Positions 26,073 to 34,020 of a stretch of DNA of 64,000 nt are shown here, one piece after another. Both the position numbers and the translations under genes were made by a program. The number at the start of each line of letters is the position of its first letter. The first letter of the stretch is position 1. Source of the stretch: Algoriphagus sp. PAP.12 (GTDB taxonomy: Bacteria; Bacteroidota; Bacteroidia; Cytophagales; Cyclobacteriaceae); assembly GCF_026652115.1 (NCBI RefSeq), contig NZ_JAPPSQ010000001.1, positions 496,001 to 560,000 of the forward strand, read 5' to 3'. The notes beneath the pieces are model-generated. The model was not told where the DNA came from, did no database searches, and saw only the letters and a program-made list of their open reading frames with translations.

Positions 26073-28478
26073 CTAGTTTCTCAATGGTTTTCCTTTGAAC
26101 AAAATGCTGTGAATTCGTTCCAAAGTTTTCTTTTCACCGGTAAGGCTCAAGAAAGCTTCTCTTTCCAAGTCCAATAAGTACTGTTCTGAAACCATTGTCG
26201 GTGAGGACAGATCACCACCAGACATCACCCAAGCCAATTTTCTGGCAATTTTTGCATCATGCTCAGAGATATAGGCACCATAACTCATTCCTGTAATTCC
26301 CGCATCAAACAATGCCAAGGATTGCTTACCCAAAACCTGAATATTGGTTTGCTGAATCGGTTGGGTATACCCTTCATTTGCCAATTCTAGAACCTTCTCT
26401 TTAGCTTCGGAAATCTGTCGCTTCTTGTTCATTGTGATTCCATCCTTTGCTTGGAGATAGCCCAGACCTTTAGCCTCCATCGCAGATGTAGAAACCTTCG
26501 CCATAGCGATATTCAAGAAAGACTCCTGAAGACGGTTTAATTCCACATCACCGGCAACCACCGAATTGGCAAATCTTCTAGTCATTTCTTTGGTACCACC
26601 ACCAGCCGGAATCAAGCCAACTCCAACTTCCACCAATCCCATATAAAGTTCAGCGTGGGCTTGAATATGATCGGCATGAAGAGAAAGCTCACAACCGCCA
26701 CCCAATGCCATATTGTGCGGTGCAACCACTACTGGAATGGAAGAATACCTTGCTCTCATCATGGTATTTTGGAATTGAGCGATCATCAGATTGATTTCAT
26801 CAAAATCTTGATCACCGGCAAACATAAATAGCATGGCCAAATTGGCTCCAGCTGAGAAGTTTCCTCCTTCGTTTCCAATGACCAATCCTTTAAAGGATTT
26901 CTCTGCCATGGTAATAGCAGTATTAATTCCTTCGACGACTTCCTGACCCATCGTGTTCATTTTGGAATGGAATTCCAATCCGATCACATCATCTCCTAAA
27001 TCATAAACTGAGGCTCCAGGATTTCCCCAAATTTTCTTGCCCGCCGCTTTCAGGGTATCCAGAATGATAAATTCTTCGATTCCCGGAATTTCTTTATAGG
27101 ATTTAGAAGGAATATCGTAGTAAAGTCTTTTTCCTCCTTCTACTTTATAGAAAGTATCATTTCCATTGTCGAGCATTTCCTGAACCCAATCAGCTGGCTT
27201 CATCCCCATGGAATTCATTTCCATGATTGTTTCCCTCAAGCCTAAAATGTCCCAATTTTCGAATGGACCATATTCCCATCCAAATCCAGCACAAACAGCT
27301 TGATCGATTCTATACAATTCATCTGAGATTTCAGGAATTCTGAATGAGCAGTACCTGAAGAGATCATAAAAAGTGGTCTTATAAAACTCACCTGCCTTAT
27401 CCTCAAAATTGACCAAGAATTTGATTCTTTTTTTCAAGTCCTCAATCTCTTTAGAAGCCTCTAAAGCTTTAAATTTTGGTTTTTCTACATCCTTATATTC
27501 GAATGTTTCAAAGTCAATCTCTTTCAGTTCTTTTCTACCATCCTTATGACGGATCATTTTGAAATAACCCTGTCCAGTTTTATCTCCAAACCATTTATTG
27601 TTGTAAAGTACCTCTACAATTTTTGGAAGCTTGAAAACATCTCGGGATTCATCATGTGGTAGAGCTTTGTAAAGGTTGTTGGCCACGTTTACCGTAGTAT
27701 CCAATCCAACCACATCCATGGTTCGGAAAGTCGCTGACTTCGCGCGACCAATCACAGTTCCAGTCAGTTTGTCCACTTCAGAAACGCCCATTCCCATTTT
27801 TTCAATGGTATGCATCGCTGAAATAATGGCATAAACCCCAATTCTATTGGCAATGAATGCAGGTGTATCTTTACAGAGAACAGTTTCTTTACCTAGATAC
27901 AAATCGCCATACTTCATCAAGAAATCGATGATTTCAGGTTTTGTCTTTGGACCAGGAATAATTTCCAAGAGTCTCAAATATCTCGGTGGATTGAAAAAGT
28001 GGGTTCCGGCAAAGTTTTCCTGAAAATCTTCACTTCTACCTTCACACATCATGTGCATAGGAATCCCAGAAGTATTGGATGTGATTAAAGTACCCGGTTT
28101 TCTATATTTTTCAACCTTTTCATACAATTGCTGCTTGATATCCAATCTCTCAACGATCACCTCTATGATCCAATCATAATCTTTGATTTTAGGAAGATCA
28201 TCGTCAAAATTTCCGGTTGTTATTCTGGAAGCCAACCCAATCTCATAGATGGGAGAAGGCTTAGATTTTAAAGTACTTTGAAGAGAACTATTTACAATTC
28301 TATTTCTCACAAGAGGACTTTCTTTCGTCAGCCCTTTTTTCTGTTCCTCCTCAGAAAGTTCAAAAGGCACAATGTCCAGTAAAAGCACCTGCACACCAAT
28401 ATTGGCAAAATGGCAGGCAATTCTGGATCCCATTACTCCTGAGCCTAGGACGGCTACTTTTTTAATGGTTTTGTTCAT
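26073..28478 (-). CDS. fadN: 3-Hydroxyacyl-CoA dehydrogenase/enoyl-CoA hydratase
   Basis: An 801-residue bifunctional enzyme. The N-terminal NAD-binding domain begins KKVAVLGSGVMGSRIACHFANIG and has the 3-hydroxyacyl-CoA dehydrogenase signature with THFFNPPRYLRLLEIIPG. The hydratase domain is C-terminal, with crotonase oxyanion parts near GNFSAGANLAMLFM and VVAPHNMALGGGCELSLHADHIQ. This order (dehydrogenase first) is that of B. subtilis FadN/YusL and opposite to E. coli FadB. Together with fadA and fadE it covers the complete spiral from acyl-CoA to acetyl-CoA. It follows marR by 41 bases, so it belongs to that operon. Confidence 0.92.
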   Translation of the reverse strand: MNKTIKKVAVLGSGVMGSRIACHFANIGVQVLLLDIVPFELSEEEQKKGLTKESPLVRNRIVNSSLQSTLKSKPSPIYEIGLASRITTGNFDDDLPKIKDYDWIIEVIVERLDIKQQLYEKVEKYRKPGTLITSNTSGIPMHMMCEGRSEDFQENFAGTHFFNPPRYLRLLEIIPGPKTKPEIIDFLMKYGDLYLGKETVLCKDTPAFIANRIGVYAIISAMHTIEKMGMGVSEVDKLTGTVIGRAKSATFRTMDVVGLDTTVNVANNLYKALPHDESRDVFKLPKIVEVLYNNKWFGDKTGQGYFKMIRHKDGRKELKEIDFETFEYKDVEKPKFKALEASKEIEDLKKRIKFLVNFEDKAGEFYKTTFYDLFRYCSFRIPEISDELYRIDQAVCAGFGWEYGPFENWDILGLRETIMEMNSMGMKPADWVQEMLDNGNDTFYKVEGGKRLYYDIPSKSYKEIPGIEEFIILDTLKAAGKKIWGNPGASVYDLGDDVIGLEFHSKMNTMGQEVVEGINTAITMAEKSFKGLVIGNEGGNFSAGANLAMLFMFAGDQDFDEINLMIAQFQNTMMRARYSSIPVVVAPHNMALGGGCELSLHADHIQAHAELYMGLVEVGVGLIPAGGGTKEMTRRFANSVVAGDVELNRLQESFLNIAMAKVSTSAMEAKGLGYLQAKDGITMNKKRQISEAKEKVLELANEGYTQPIQQTNIQVLGKQSLALFDAGITGMSYGAYISEHDAKIARKLAWVMSGGDLSSPTMVSEQYLLDLEREAFLSLTGEKKTLERIHSILFKGKPLRN

Positions 28479-28519
28479 TTTTTTGGGTTTTTGGTAGTCT
28501 CTGATTTATTCAATCAGGT

Positions 28520-28981
28520 TTAAAGTTCATAAATGGGTTTATTCACATCATTGCCACTTACCTGGTCAATGACCATTTGCAATTTTTCAAATACTGAGAA
28601 AAATGTTTCCAAATCAGATGCAGGAATCACCTCTCTGACTTGCTCATTGAAATCCATAATAGTTCTTACGGAGATTTCTTTTTTCTTTTTACCTTCTTCG
28701 GTTAAGAATATCCTAACGGATCTCTTATCCACCAGATCTGGCTTTTTGTAAATAAGTCCCTTCTCCTCCATGGTTTTGAGCATTCGAGTCAAACTACGAG
28801 TCTCCAAACCAATCATGGGGGCAATTTTTGTAGCTGGCGTTCCTTCCTTGGAGTTGATGTTGATCAATACAAATCCGATGGCTGTGGTAAAGCCTTCTTC
28901 AGCTGCTTGTTGATTGTACATCCTTGATATGGCATGCCAGGCACTTTTAATATGGTAATCGACAGTTTCTTCTCTCTTCAT
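28520..28981 (-). CDS. MarR-family regulator of the fad operon
   Basis: A 153-residue winged-helix protein: helices around KSAWHAISRMYNQQAAEEG, recognition region GLETRSLTRMLKTMEEKGLI and the wing YKKPDLVDKRSVRIFLTEEGKK. It is the first gene of the fadN-fadA-fadE operon. Upstream lie two long palindromes (29025-29038 and 29054-29069) that fit a dimeric MarR operator, so autoregulation and control of the operon are likely. An acyl-CoA or fatty-acid ligand is an inference from context. ATG at 28981 is the start; the frame continues only to a TTG 15 bases further up. Confidence 0.88.
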   Translation of the reverse strand: MKREETVDYHIKSAWHAISRMYNQQAAEEGFTTAIGFVLININSKEGTPATKIAPMIGLETRSLTRMLKTMEEKGLIYKKPDLVDKRSVRIFLTEEGKKKKEISVRTIMDFNEQVREVIPASDLETFFSVFEKLQMVIDQVSGNDVNKPIYEL

Positions 28982-29024
28982 AGGTAATCCCTTCAATTGA
29001 GCTCACCTAATTTAAAAAAATTAT

Positions 29025-29038
29025 GTATGCATGCATAC
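29025..29038. promoter_or_regulatory. Palindromic operator 1 (marR/fad)
   Basis: GTATGCATGCATAC is a perfect 14-bp palindrome, 44 bases upstream of the marR start codon. It shares the core ATGCATGCAT with operator 2 and is centred 30 bases away from it. Confidence 0.7.
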
Positions 29039-29053
29039 TAATTAAAGTTAAAA

Positions 29054-29069
29054 GTGATGCATGCATCAC
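29054..29069. promoter_or_regulatory. Palindromic operator 2 (marR/fad)
   Basis: GTGATGCATGCATCAC is a perfect 16-bp palindrome containing the same ATGCATGCAT core. A 30-bp centre-to-centre distance, about three helical turns, puts both sites on nearly the same face of the DNA. Confidence 0.7.
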
Positions 29070-29235
29070 AAATTTTCCTTGGAAAAAACGAAGAATATGA
29101 AATTAACTTCCAAAAAATATTACAATCAGGAATCTAAATAAAATTTTATTTAAATATTTACCATTTTTCGGAATTTAATTCTGAATAATTGGAACATGAA
29201 GAAATGATTACTTTTTGATATGAATCAAACTAGTC

Positions 29236-30984
29236 TTAATTCTCATAAATAGCCTCAATTTCTTGAGCATACTTTTGATGGATTACCTTTCTTTTTAATT
29301 TCATGGTAGGTGTCAATTCACCTGAATCAATTCCCCAAGCGCTTGGTAAAAGTTTAAACCGCTTGATTTGCTCCCACTTTCCAAAGTATTTATTCAATTG
29401 ATCGATTTCAGATTGGAATTTCTCAATAATATCATCCCTTAGAATCATTTCCTCATCGGTAGTGTAAGGGATTCCCTTTCGTCCGCAATATTCCCGGAGA
29501 GCTTCAAAATTTGGAACAATTAGCGCAGAAGGATAATTTTTACCTTCACCGATTACCATGACCTGTTCAATCAGTACAGACTCTTTAAATTTATTCTCCA
29601 TGACTTGAGGTGCAATGTATTTTCCCCCCGATGTCTTGAACATCTCTTTTTTCCGATCGGTAATCCTTAGGTAATCTCCATCTAGCTCACCTATGTCTCC
29701 AGTATGAAACCAACCATCTTTCAAAACATCAGCGGTCAAATCTGGCTGTTTATAGTATCCCATCATCACATTCGGACCTTTTACCAAAATTTCTCCATCC
29801 TGAGCGATTTTAACTATTACATCATCCATCAATCTTCCTACCCAACCAATTCGTATTCCTTCATGATTTGGTACCGATGCAGTGATTACCGGTGAAGTTT
29901 CTGTAAGACCATAACCTTCGCAAACCTTAATTTGTGCAGCCCAAAAGATTCTGGCCAATCTTGGTTGAAGAGCAGAAGCTCCAGAAGTAATCTGAACGAT
30001 ATTTCCACCCAATGCTTCTCTCCATTTTGAGAAAATCAGTTTGTTGGCGAGTTTGAGCTGAAAATCATACCAAGCACCCATTTCTTGATTGGGTTCGTAT
30101 TTCATCCCAAGGTTCAAAGCCCAAAAGAATAGCTGCTTTTTAATACCTTTTAGCCCATATCCCTTAGCAACTACCTTATCATATATTTTTTCAAGAAGAC
30201 GCGGTACGCAATTGAACATTTGAGGTTGAATCTCACGGATATTATCTCCGATCATTTCTAGACTCTCAGCATAATAGATTGAAAATCCCTTTTGCATAAA
30301 ACAAAATGCTCCGGTCCTCTCATAAATATGACAAAGGGGAAGAAAACTCAAGGCTTTAGAAACACCTTCTTCTGGAACAAAATACTTAGATACAGCTTTT
30401 ACATTGGAAAGAACATTTCTATGGGAAAGCATGACGCCTTTAGGTCTGCCTGTTGTTCCAGATGTGTAAATGATAGTAAAAAGATCTTCTTCTTTGACAT
30501 TATCCTTTAGAGATTCCAAAACTGAAATATCTCCTGATTCTCCTAGAGTACTTACTGAAGTCCAATGCTCAACTTCATCAAGTTGATTAAAGGAATATAT
30601 TTTTCTTTCGCCAGCTACCTCAGCAGCTTTTTCATAGATGGTTTGATCTCCTACAAAAATCATCTCAACCTCAGCATGATCAAAAATATAGGCATAATCA
30701 TCGCTTGAAATCGTTGGATACATCGGGACTGATATAGCTCCAATCTGTTGGACTGCTAAATCAACAAAATTCCATTCTGGTCTATTTTCAGAAATTATCG
30801 CAACCTTCTTTCCAGGAGAAATTCCTAAAGAGATCAGACCCAAACTTAAATTGTCTACAATCTCTTTGACCTTTCTAGATGAATAAGTAATCCATTCTCC
30901 ATTTTCTTTATTAGCGAGTGAAATTTCTTTATCAAAAGTTGCGATCTGATAAGGAATCAAATCAAAGAGTCTTGTTAAGTTCAT
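29236..30984 (-). CDS. fadD: Long-chain fatty acid-CoA ligase
   Basis: A 582-residue AMP-forming acyl-CoA synthetase that activates fatty acids with ATP and CoA, feeding the neighbouring beta-oxidation operon. The AMP-binding signature IIYTSGTTGRPKGVMLSHRN is present, as are GYGLTETSPV, GWFHTGDIGE and DRKKEMFKTSGGKYIAP. Its length and the N-terminal layout match the FAA1/LC-FACS-type ligases of Bacteroidota. A TTG start 12 codons earlier is possible, but ATG at 30984 fits the family. A gap of about 250 bases with the two operators separates it from marR, so it has its own transcript. Its promoter region abuts the DnaA-box cluster. Confidence 0.92.
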   Translation of the reverse strand: MNLTRLFDLIPYQIATFDKEISLANKENGEWITYSSRKVKEIVDNLSLGLISLGISPGKKVAIISENRPEWNFVDLAVQQIGAISVPMYPTISSDDYAYIFDHAEVEMIFVGDQTIYEKAAEVAGERKIYSFNQLDEVEHWTSVSTLGESGDISVLESLKDNVKEEDLFTIIYTSGTTGRPKGVMLSHRNVLSNVKAVSKYFVPEEGVSKALSFLPLCHIYERTGAFCFMQKGFSIYYAESLEMIGDNIREIQPQMFNCVPRLLEKIYDKVVAKGYGLKGIKKQLFFWALNLGMKYEPNQEMGAWYDFQLKLANKLIFSKWREALGGNIVQITSGASALQPRLARIFWAAQIKVCEGYGLTETSPVITASVPNHEGIRIGWVGRLMDDVIVKIAQDGEILVKGPNVMMGYYKQPDLTADVLKDGWFHTGDIGELDGDYLRITDRKKEMFKTSGGKYIAPQVMENKFKESVLIEQVMVIGEGKNYPSALIVPNFEALREYCGRKGIPYTTDEEMILRDDIIEKFQSEIDQLNKYFGKWEQIKRFKLLPSAWGIDSGELTPTMKLKRKVIHQKYAQEIEAIYEN

Positions 30985-31020
30985 TTTGGGTTTCGGTGGG
31001 CTTCCATCTAATATAACCAA

Positions 31021-31448
31021 AATCTTCTTGCCTAAACAGTCTTATCCACAGTATCCACTCGCTTATAATCCTATTAGATTAATTTTTAAAAAGTTTCTTA
31101 TTAAGGTTATTAAGGCTGTGGAAATGTGGGTAAGTAGGTTTTTTATTTTTCTTAACGGATGTACTGTATTTATACATGGCTTATCTACTACTTATCCCCA
31201 GCTTATCCACTTCTATTATTTTGAAATTTAAATACTTATGGTTTTTGATACTTTTTTGTGGATTTCTGTCCTTTTTTTATCCGTGGTTAAATCTCCTGTG
31301 GAAATCTTGATTTTGTAATGTTGAAAATTCTTGGTTTATCCCCGAAATGTTTTTGTTCTCGTCTGTTAATGAACTCCACTGTGTATAAATGTGAATTGGC
31401 CACTAGTTTCGGTTCTTTTATCAACAGGTTTATTCAGGGTTTTCCACA
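31021..31448. other. oriC: Putative replication origin (oriC): DnaA-box cluster
   Basis: About 400 bases without a gene, between fadD and the Ig-like lipoprotein. It contains one perfect TTATCCACA box (31042-31050). Six boxes have one mismatch: 31125-31133 (reverse), 31192-31200, 31203-31211, 31380-31388 (reverse), 31418-31426 and 31440-31448. At least five more have two mismatches (31117-31125, 31181-31189, 31257-31265, 31297-31305, 31336-31344). The stretch 31062-31115 is almost pure A/T with repeated TTAAGG/TTATTAA and could be the unwinding element. mnmG, often an oriC neighbour, lies 2.6 kb away. Gene direction in the window is mostly away from this region. The last two boxes run into the 3' end of the lipoprotein gene. 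No dnaA gene is in the window. Confidence 0.7.
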
Positions 31449-33118
31449 GGTTTATTTGATTCCAATCCAGTGGTTTTTGAAGGGGTAATATCCAATCCTT
31501 CATTGGTCCATCCTCCTCTTATGACTATACTTTTGCTATTGGTTTCCGGAGCCAAATAGTAATAAACTTTTTCTGCCTGCCTGTTTTCAAAGAAATTTCC
31601 TGGATCCCATCTTCTGTTGGAATTTTTATCTTCAATAACTCTTATTTGATAGGATCCTGCTTCTACTTTATCAAATTGATAGGTATTTCCTTCTTCTATA
31701 AATAGTTCTCGATATAGGTTTCCTTTAGAATCTAAAAGCTGTACTATAAAAGGACCTGTTGCATCCGAAATGGTCCCCTGAATTAGATCAGCCAATGTCT
31801 CTGGCCTTATCTTTTTATAATTGGCCGTGATAGCTTTTTCGTTGTATTGACCCTGAATATCCTTAAAAGTCGAATCTGCAGCTGTAAGGACAAATGATTC
31901 TATTTTGGTGCTGTCTGTTAACGGAATCTTGAATTCAAGGATATTCCTCATTAAAGAATCTTTTAAAAAGAACATGTCCTCTTTAATAGCGATTCTGGTA
32001 GTTGAATCAATGGGAATGAATAATGAATCCGTATTGATCTCAATAATTGGTCTGCTAAAAGTAAATGTGGCTCTTAAAGTGTCGATGAAATTCTTTCCAG
32101 CATTGGTTGATGTAGTTAGCTCATCTGGTTTTCTGTTATTCTCTGGAAATTTTGCCCATATCAGCGTGTCTACTTTGTTACCAACAGAATCTATCAAATT
32201 GATTTTGTAAGAAAGACTGTCCTCCCTTACTTTATCTGAGAATAATTTGATTCGTTTATCTTCTTTGGTATAAAAAATAGATTGACCCAATTCTTCATTC
32301 TCCAGTTTGATTTCAATTGGATTTTTATTGAGTATGAAATCATAGCTTCCATTTGAATAAGATGATCTTAATAGCCTTAAAGGAGTTAAATCAGATAATG
32401 ATAAATTGAAGTTTAAGCCTGAAATGTTTTCATTGATATCTAAAGTATCTAAGATGAAATCATTCTGTTCTGATTTGTATTCAGCTTTTAAACTGTTGTT
32501 TTCATCATTCCAAGCGTAAGCTCTATATCTTCCATTTTTGATGTTTGTGATCTTATAATTTCCTGCTGTATCTACTTGTGATATGTAATAAGGTGAAGCA
32601 GTAAATAAGTCTGTGGTGTCATTCTCTGGATAGAGACCAACAATTACATTTTTATATTCAGTTCTTCTTTCTGGGAAGTAATAATTGATAGAACCTGTAA
32701 CTTCTAAACTATCTATGGTTGGACCTGTAGAGAAAACGAGCTTTAGATTTTCTGCTGGATTTCCCTCAGAAAAGTCTTGGACTGATTTCTGGAAGTTGAA
32801 TACATAGGTTGTGTTTTCTTCCAGATCCTGATTTAATTTAATGTTGAGTGTATTCTTTAAAGCAGTTGTAACAATCTCATCTTTATTCAATCTTGGTGTG
32901 ATGATGATATTTTTACTTGGATTGTCCAGCTTGATATATTCATCAAAAATCAGATTGATCTCTTCAGGTTTCGTATTGAGACTTTGATCTACTGGATCTG
33001 CTTCCAAAAGTTGCGGGGGATCTTCATCCCTTGGACCGCCTTGTGGAGCACTTTGCTTTGCACAATTAGAAAGGGTTAAGAGAAGAGATAGGAAGAATAT
33101 GGACTGAAAAGATTTCAC
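31430..33118 (-). CDS. Ig-like domain lipoprotein
   Basis: A 562-residue surface lipoprotein: signal peptide MKSFQSIFFLSLLLTLSNC (lipobox LSNC), then the typical APQGGPRDEDPPQLLEADP linker. An N-terminal bacterial Ig-like (SbsA-type) domain covers residues 35-130 (PEEINLIFDEYIKLD). It is followed by a carboxypeptidase-regulatory-like domain (TAGNYKITNIKNGRYRAYAWND) and further beta domains. The C-terminal DKNSNRRWDPGNF may be a calcium-binding-like loop. Such lipoproteins are frequent in Bacteroidota; function unknown. The start is GTG at 33118 and overlaps the methyltransferase stop (GTGA), so the two genes are coupled. Its 3' end overlaps the origin-like DnaA boxes. Confidence 0.8.
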   Translation of the reverse strand: MKSFQSIFFLSLLLTLSNCAKQSAPQGGPRDEDPPQLLEADPVDQSLNTKPEEINLIFDEYIKLDNPSKNIIITPRLNKDEIVTTALKNTLNIKLNQDLEENTTYVFNFQKSVQDFSEGNPAENLKLVFSTGPTIDSLEVTGSINYYFPERRTEYKNVIVGLYPENDTTDLFTASPYYISQVDTAGNYKITNIKNGRYRAYAWNDENNSLKAEYKSEQNDFILDTLDINENISGLNFNLSLSDLTPLRLLRSSYSNGSYDFILNKNPIEIKLENEELGQSIFYTKEDKRIKLFSDKVREDSLSYKINLIDSVGNKVDTLIWAKFPENNRKPDELTTSTNAGKNFIDTLRATFTFSRPIIEINTDSLFIPIDSTTRIAIKEDMFFLKDSLMRNILEFKIPLTDSTKIESFVLTAADSTFKDIQGQYNEKAITANYKKIRPETLADLIQGTISDATGPFIVQLLDSKGNLYRELFIEEGNTYQFDKVEAGSYQIRVIEDKNSNRRWDPGNFFENRQAEKVYYYLAPETNSKSIVIRGGWTNEGLDITPSKTTGLESNKPVENPE

Positions 33119-34020
33119 TTCTTTCTTAAGATGTAAAGGTTACTTGAATAATTGCCACTTTTAGATGCGGCTCTGTTTGACTTGAATCCTGCTATCACGG
33201 ATTTTGAATAATTCGATATAACGGATGCTTCTGGATTTTGATACTTTTCTGAAAGTAGTGAAACATAGTAACTGTCGAATACCATAGGTTTCTTATCAAT
33301 TATCTCTAGATCATACTTTTCAGCTAGGAATTCTATAGAAGAATCATTGAAATGGTAGAGGTGTCTTGGTACATCCCAACCTGCCCAATATTTACCATAT
33401 TTTTCAGCATCCTTACTTTCATGATTTGGTACGGCTATAATGATATAACCATCTGATAATAAGGAGTTTATAATTGATTTTAGTCCTTTTTTTAGCTCAT
33501 GAATATGTTCTAATACATGGAAAAGAGTAATAACTCCAAACTTCTCTTTTGAATCTAATTTTTCTAGGCTTTTCAGGACTTTTATACCTAGTTTTTCTGA
33601 TGCTTGTTGTCTTGCTTTTTTATTTGGCTCCAGTCCTTTTACTGACCAGCCTTTGTCTTGGACATACTTAAGGAAGTCTCCTGTTCCGCATCCGATATCC
33701 AATATTGATTTCTCTGTATTTAGAGATTCTACCAGTTTATATTTCTTACTAATGGCAAGATTCCTAACCTGTCCATAGATTACAGATGTTAATGATTTCC
33801 CTTCATTATTGTGGGAGTAATATTCCGGAAAATCATAATAAGGTTGGACGGCTGTTTCTGTTGGACGTGGATTGGTGAATACCAATTGGCACTTGGTACA
33901 CTTACATAAAATAAATGATTCCTTACTTACGGCAAAATCTGTTATTTCCGTATGATTAAGAAAAAGCCCACTCTTGCAAAGTGGGCATTTAGTAAGTCTT
34001 TCTATCTTTTTATTTTCCAA
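33115..34020 (-). CDS. SAM-dependent methyltransferase with zinc-ribbon N-terminus
   Basis: A protein of about 301 residues. N-terminal Cys pairs (CPLC and, after about 25 residues, CKCTKC) form a zinc-ribbon. Then comes a class I methyltransferase with motif I ILDIGCGTGDFLKYV, motif II-like VITLFHVLEHI, and a C-terminal substrate region. This C-X2-C plus methyltransf_23 layout is typical of proteins that modify lipid or sugar intermediates, but no substrate is known. No ATG is available: TTG at 34020 (11-base overlap with mnmG) or GTG at 34059 are the candidates, and TTG best fits the family N-terminus. Translation is coupled to mnmG upstream and the lipoprotein downstream. Confidence 0.75.
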   Translation of the reverse strand: MENKKIERLTKCPLCKSGLFLNHTEITDFAVSKESFILCKCTKCQLVFTNPRPTETAVQPYYDFPEYYSHNNEGKSLTSVIYGQVRNLAISKKYKLVESLNTEKSILDIGCGTGDFLKYVQDKGWSVKGLEPNKKARQQASEKLGIKVLKSLEKLDSKEKFGVITLFHVLEHIHELKKGLKSIINSLLSDGYIIIAVPNHESKDAEKYGKYWAGWDVPRHLYHFNDSSIEFLAEKYDLEIIDKKPMVFDSYYVSLLSEKYQNPEASVISNYSKSVIAGFKSNRAASKSGNYSSNLYILRKK

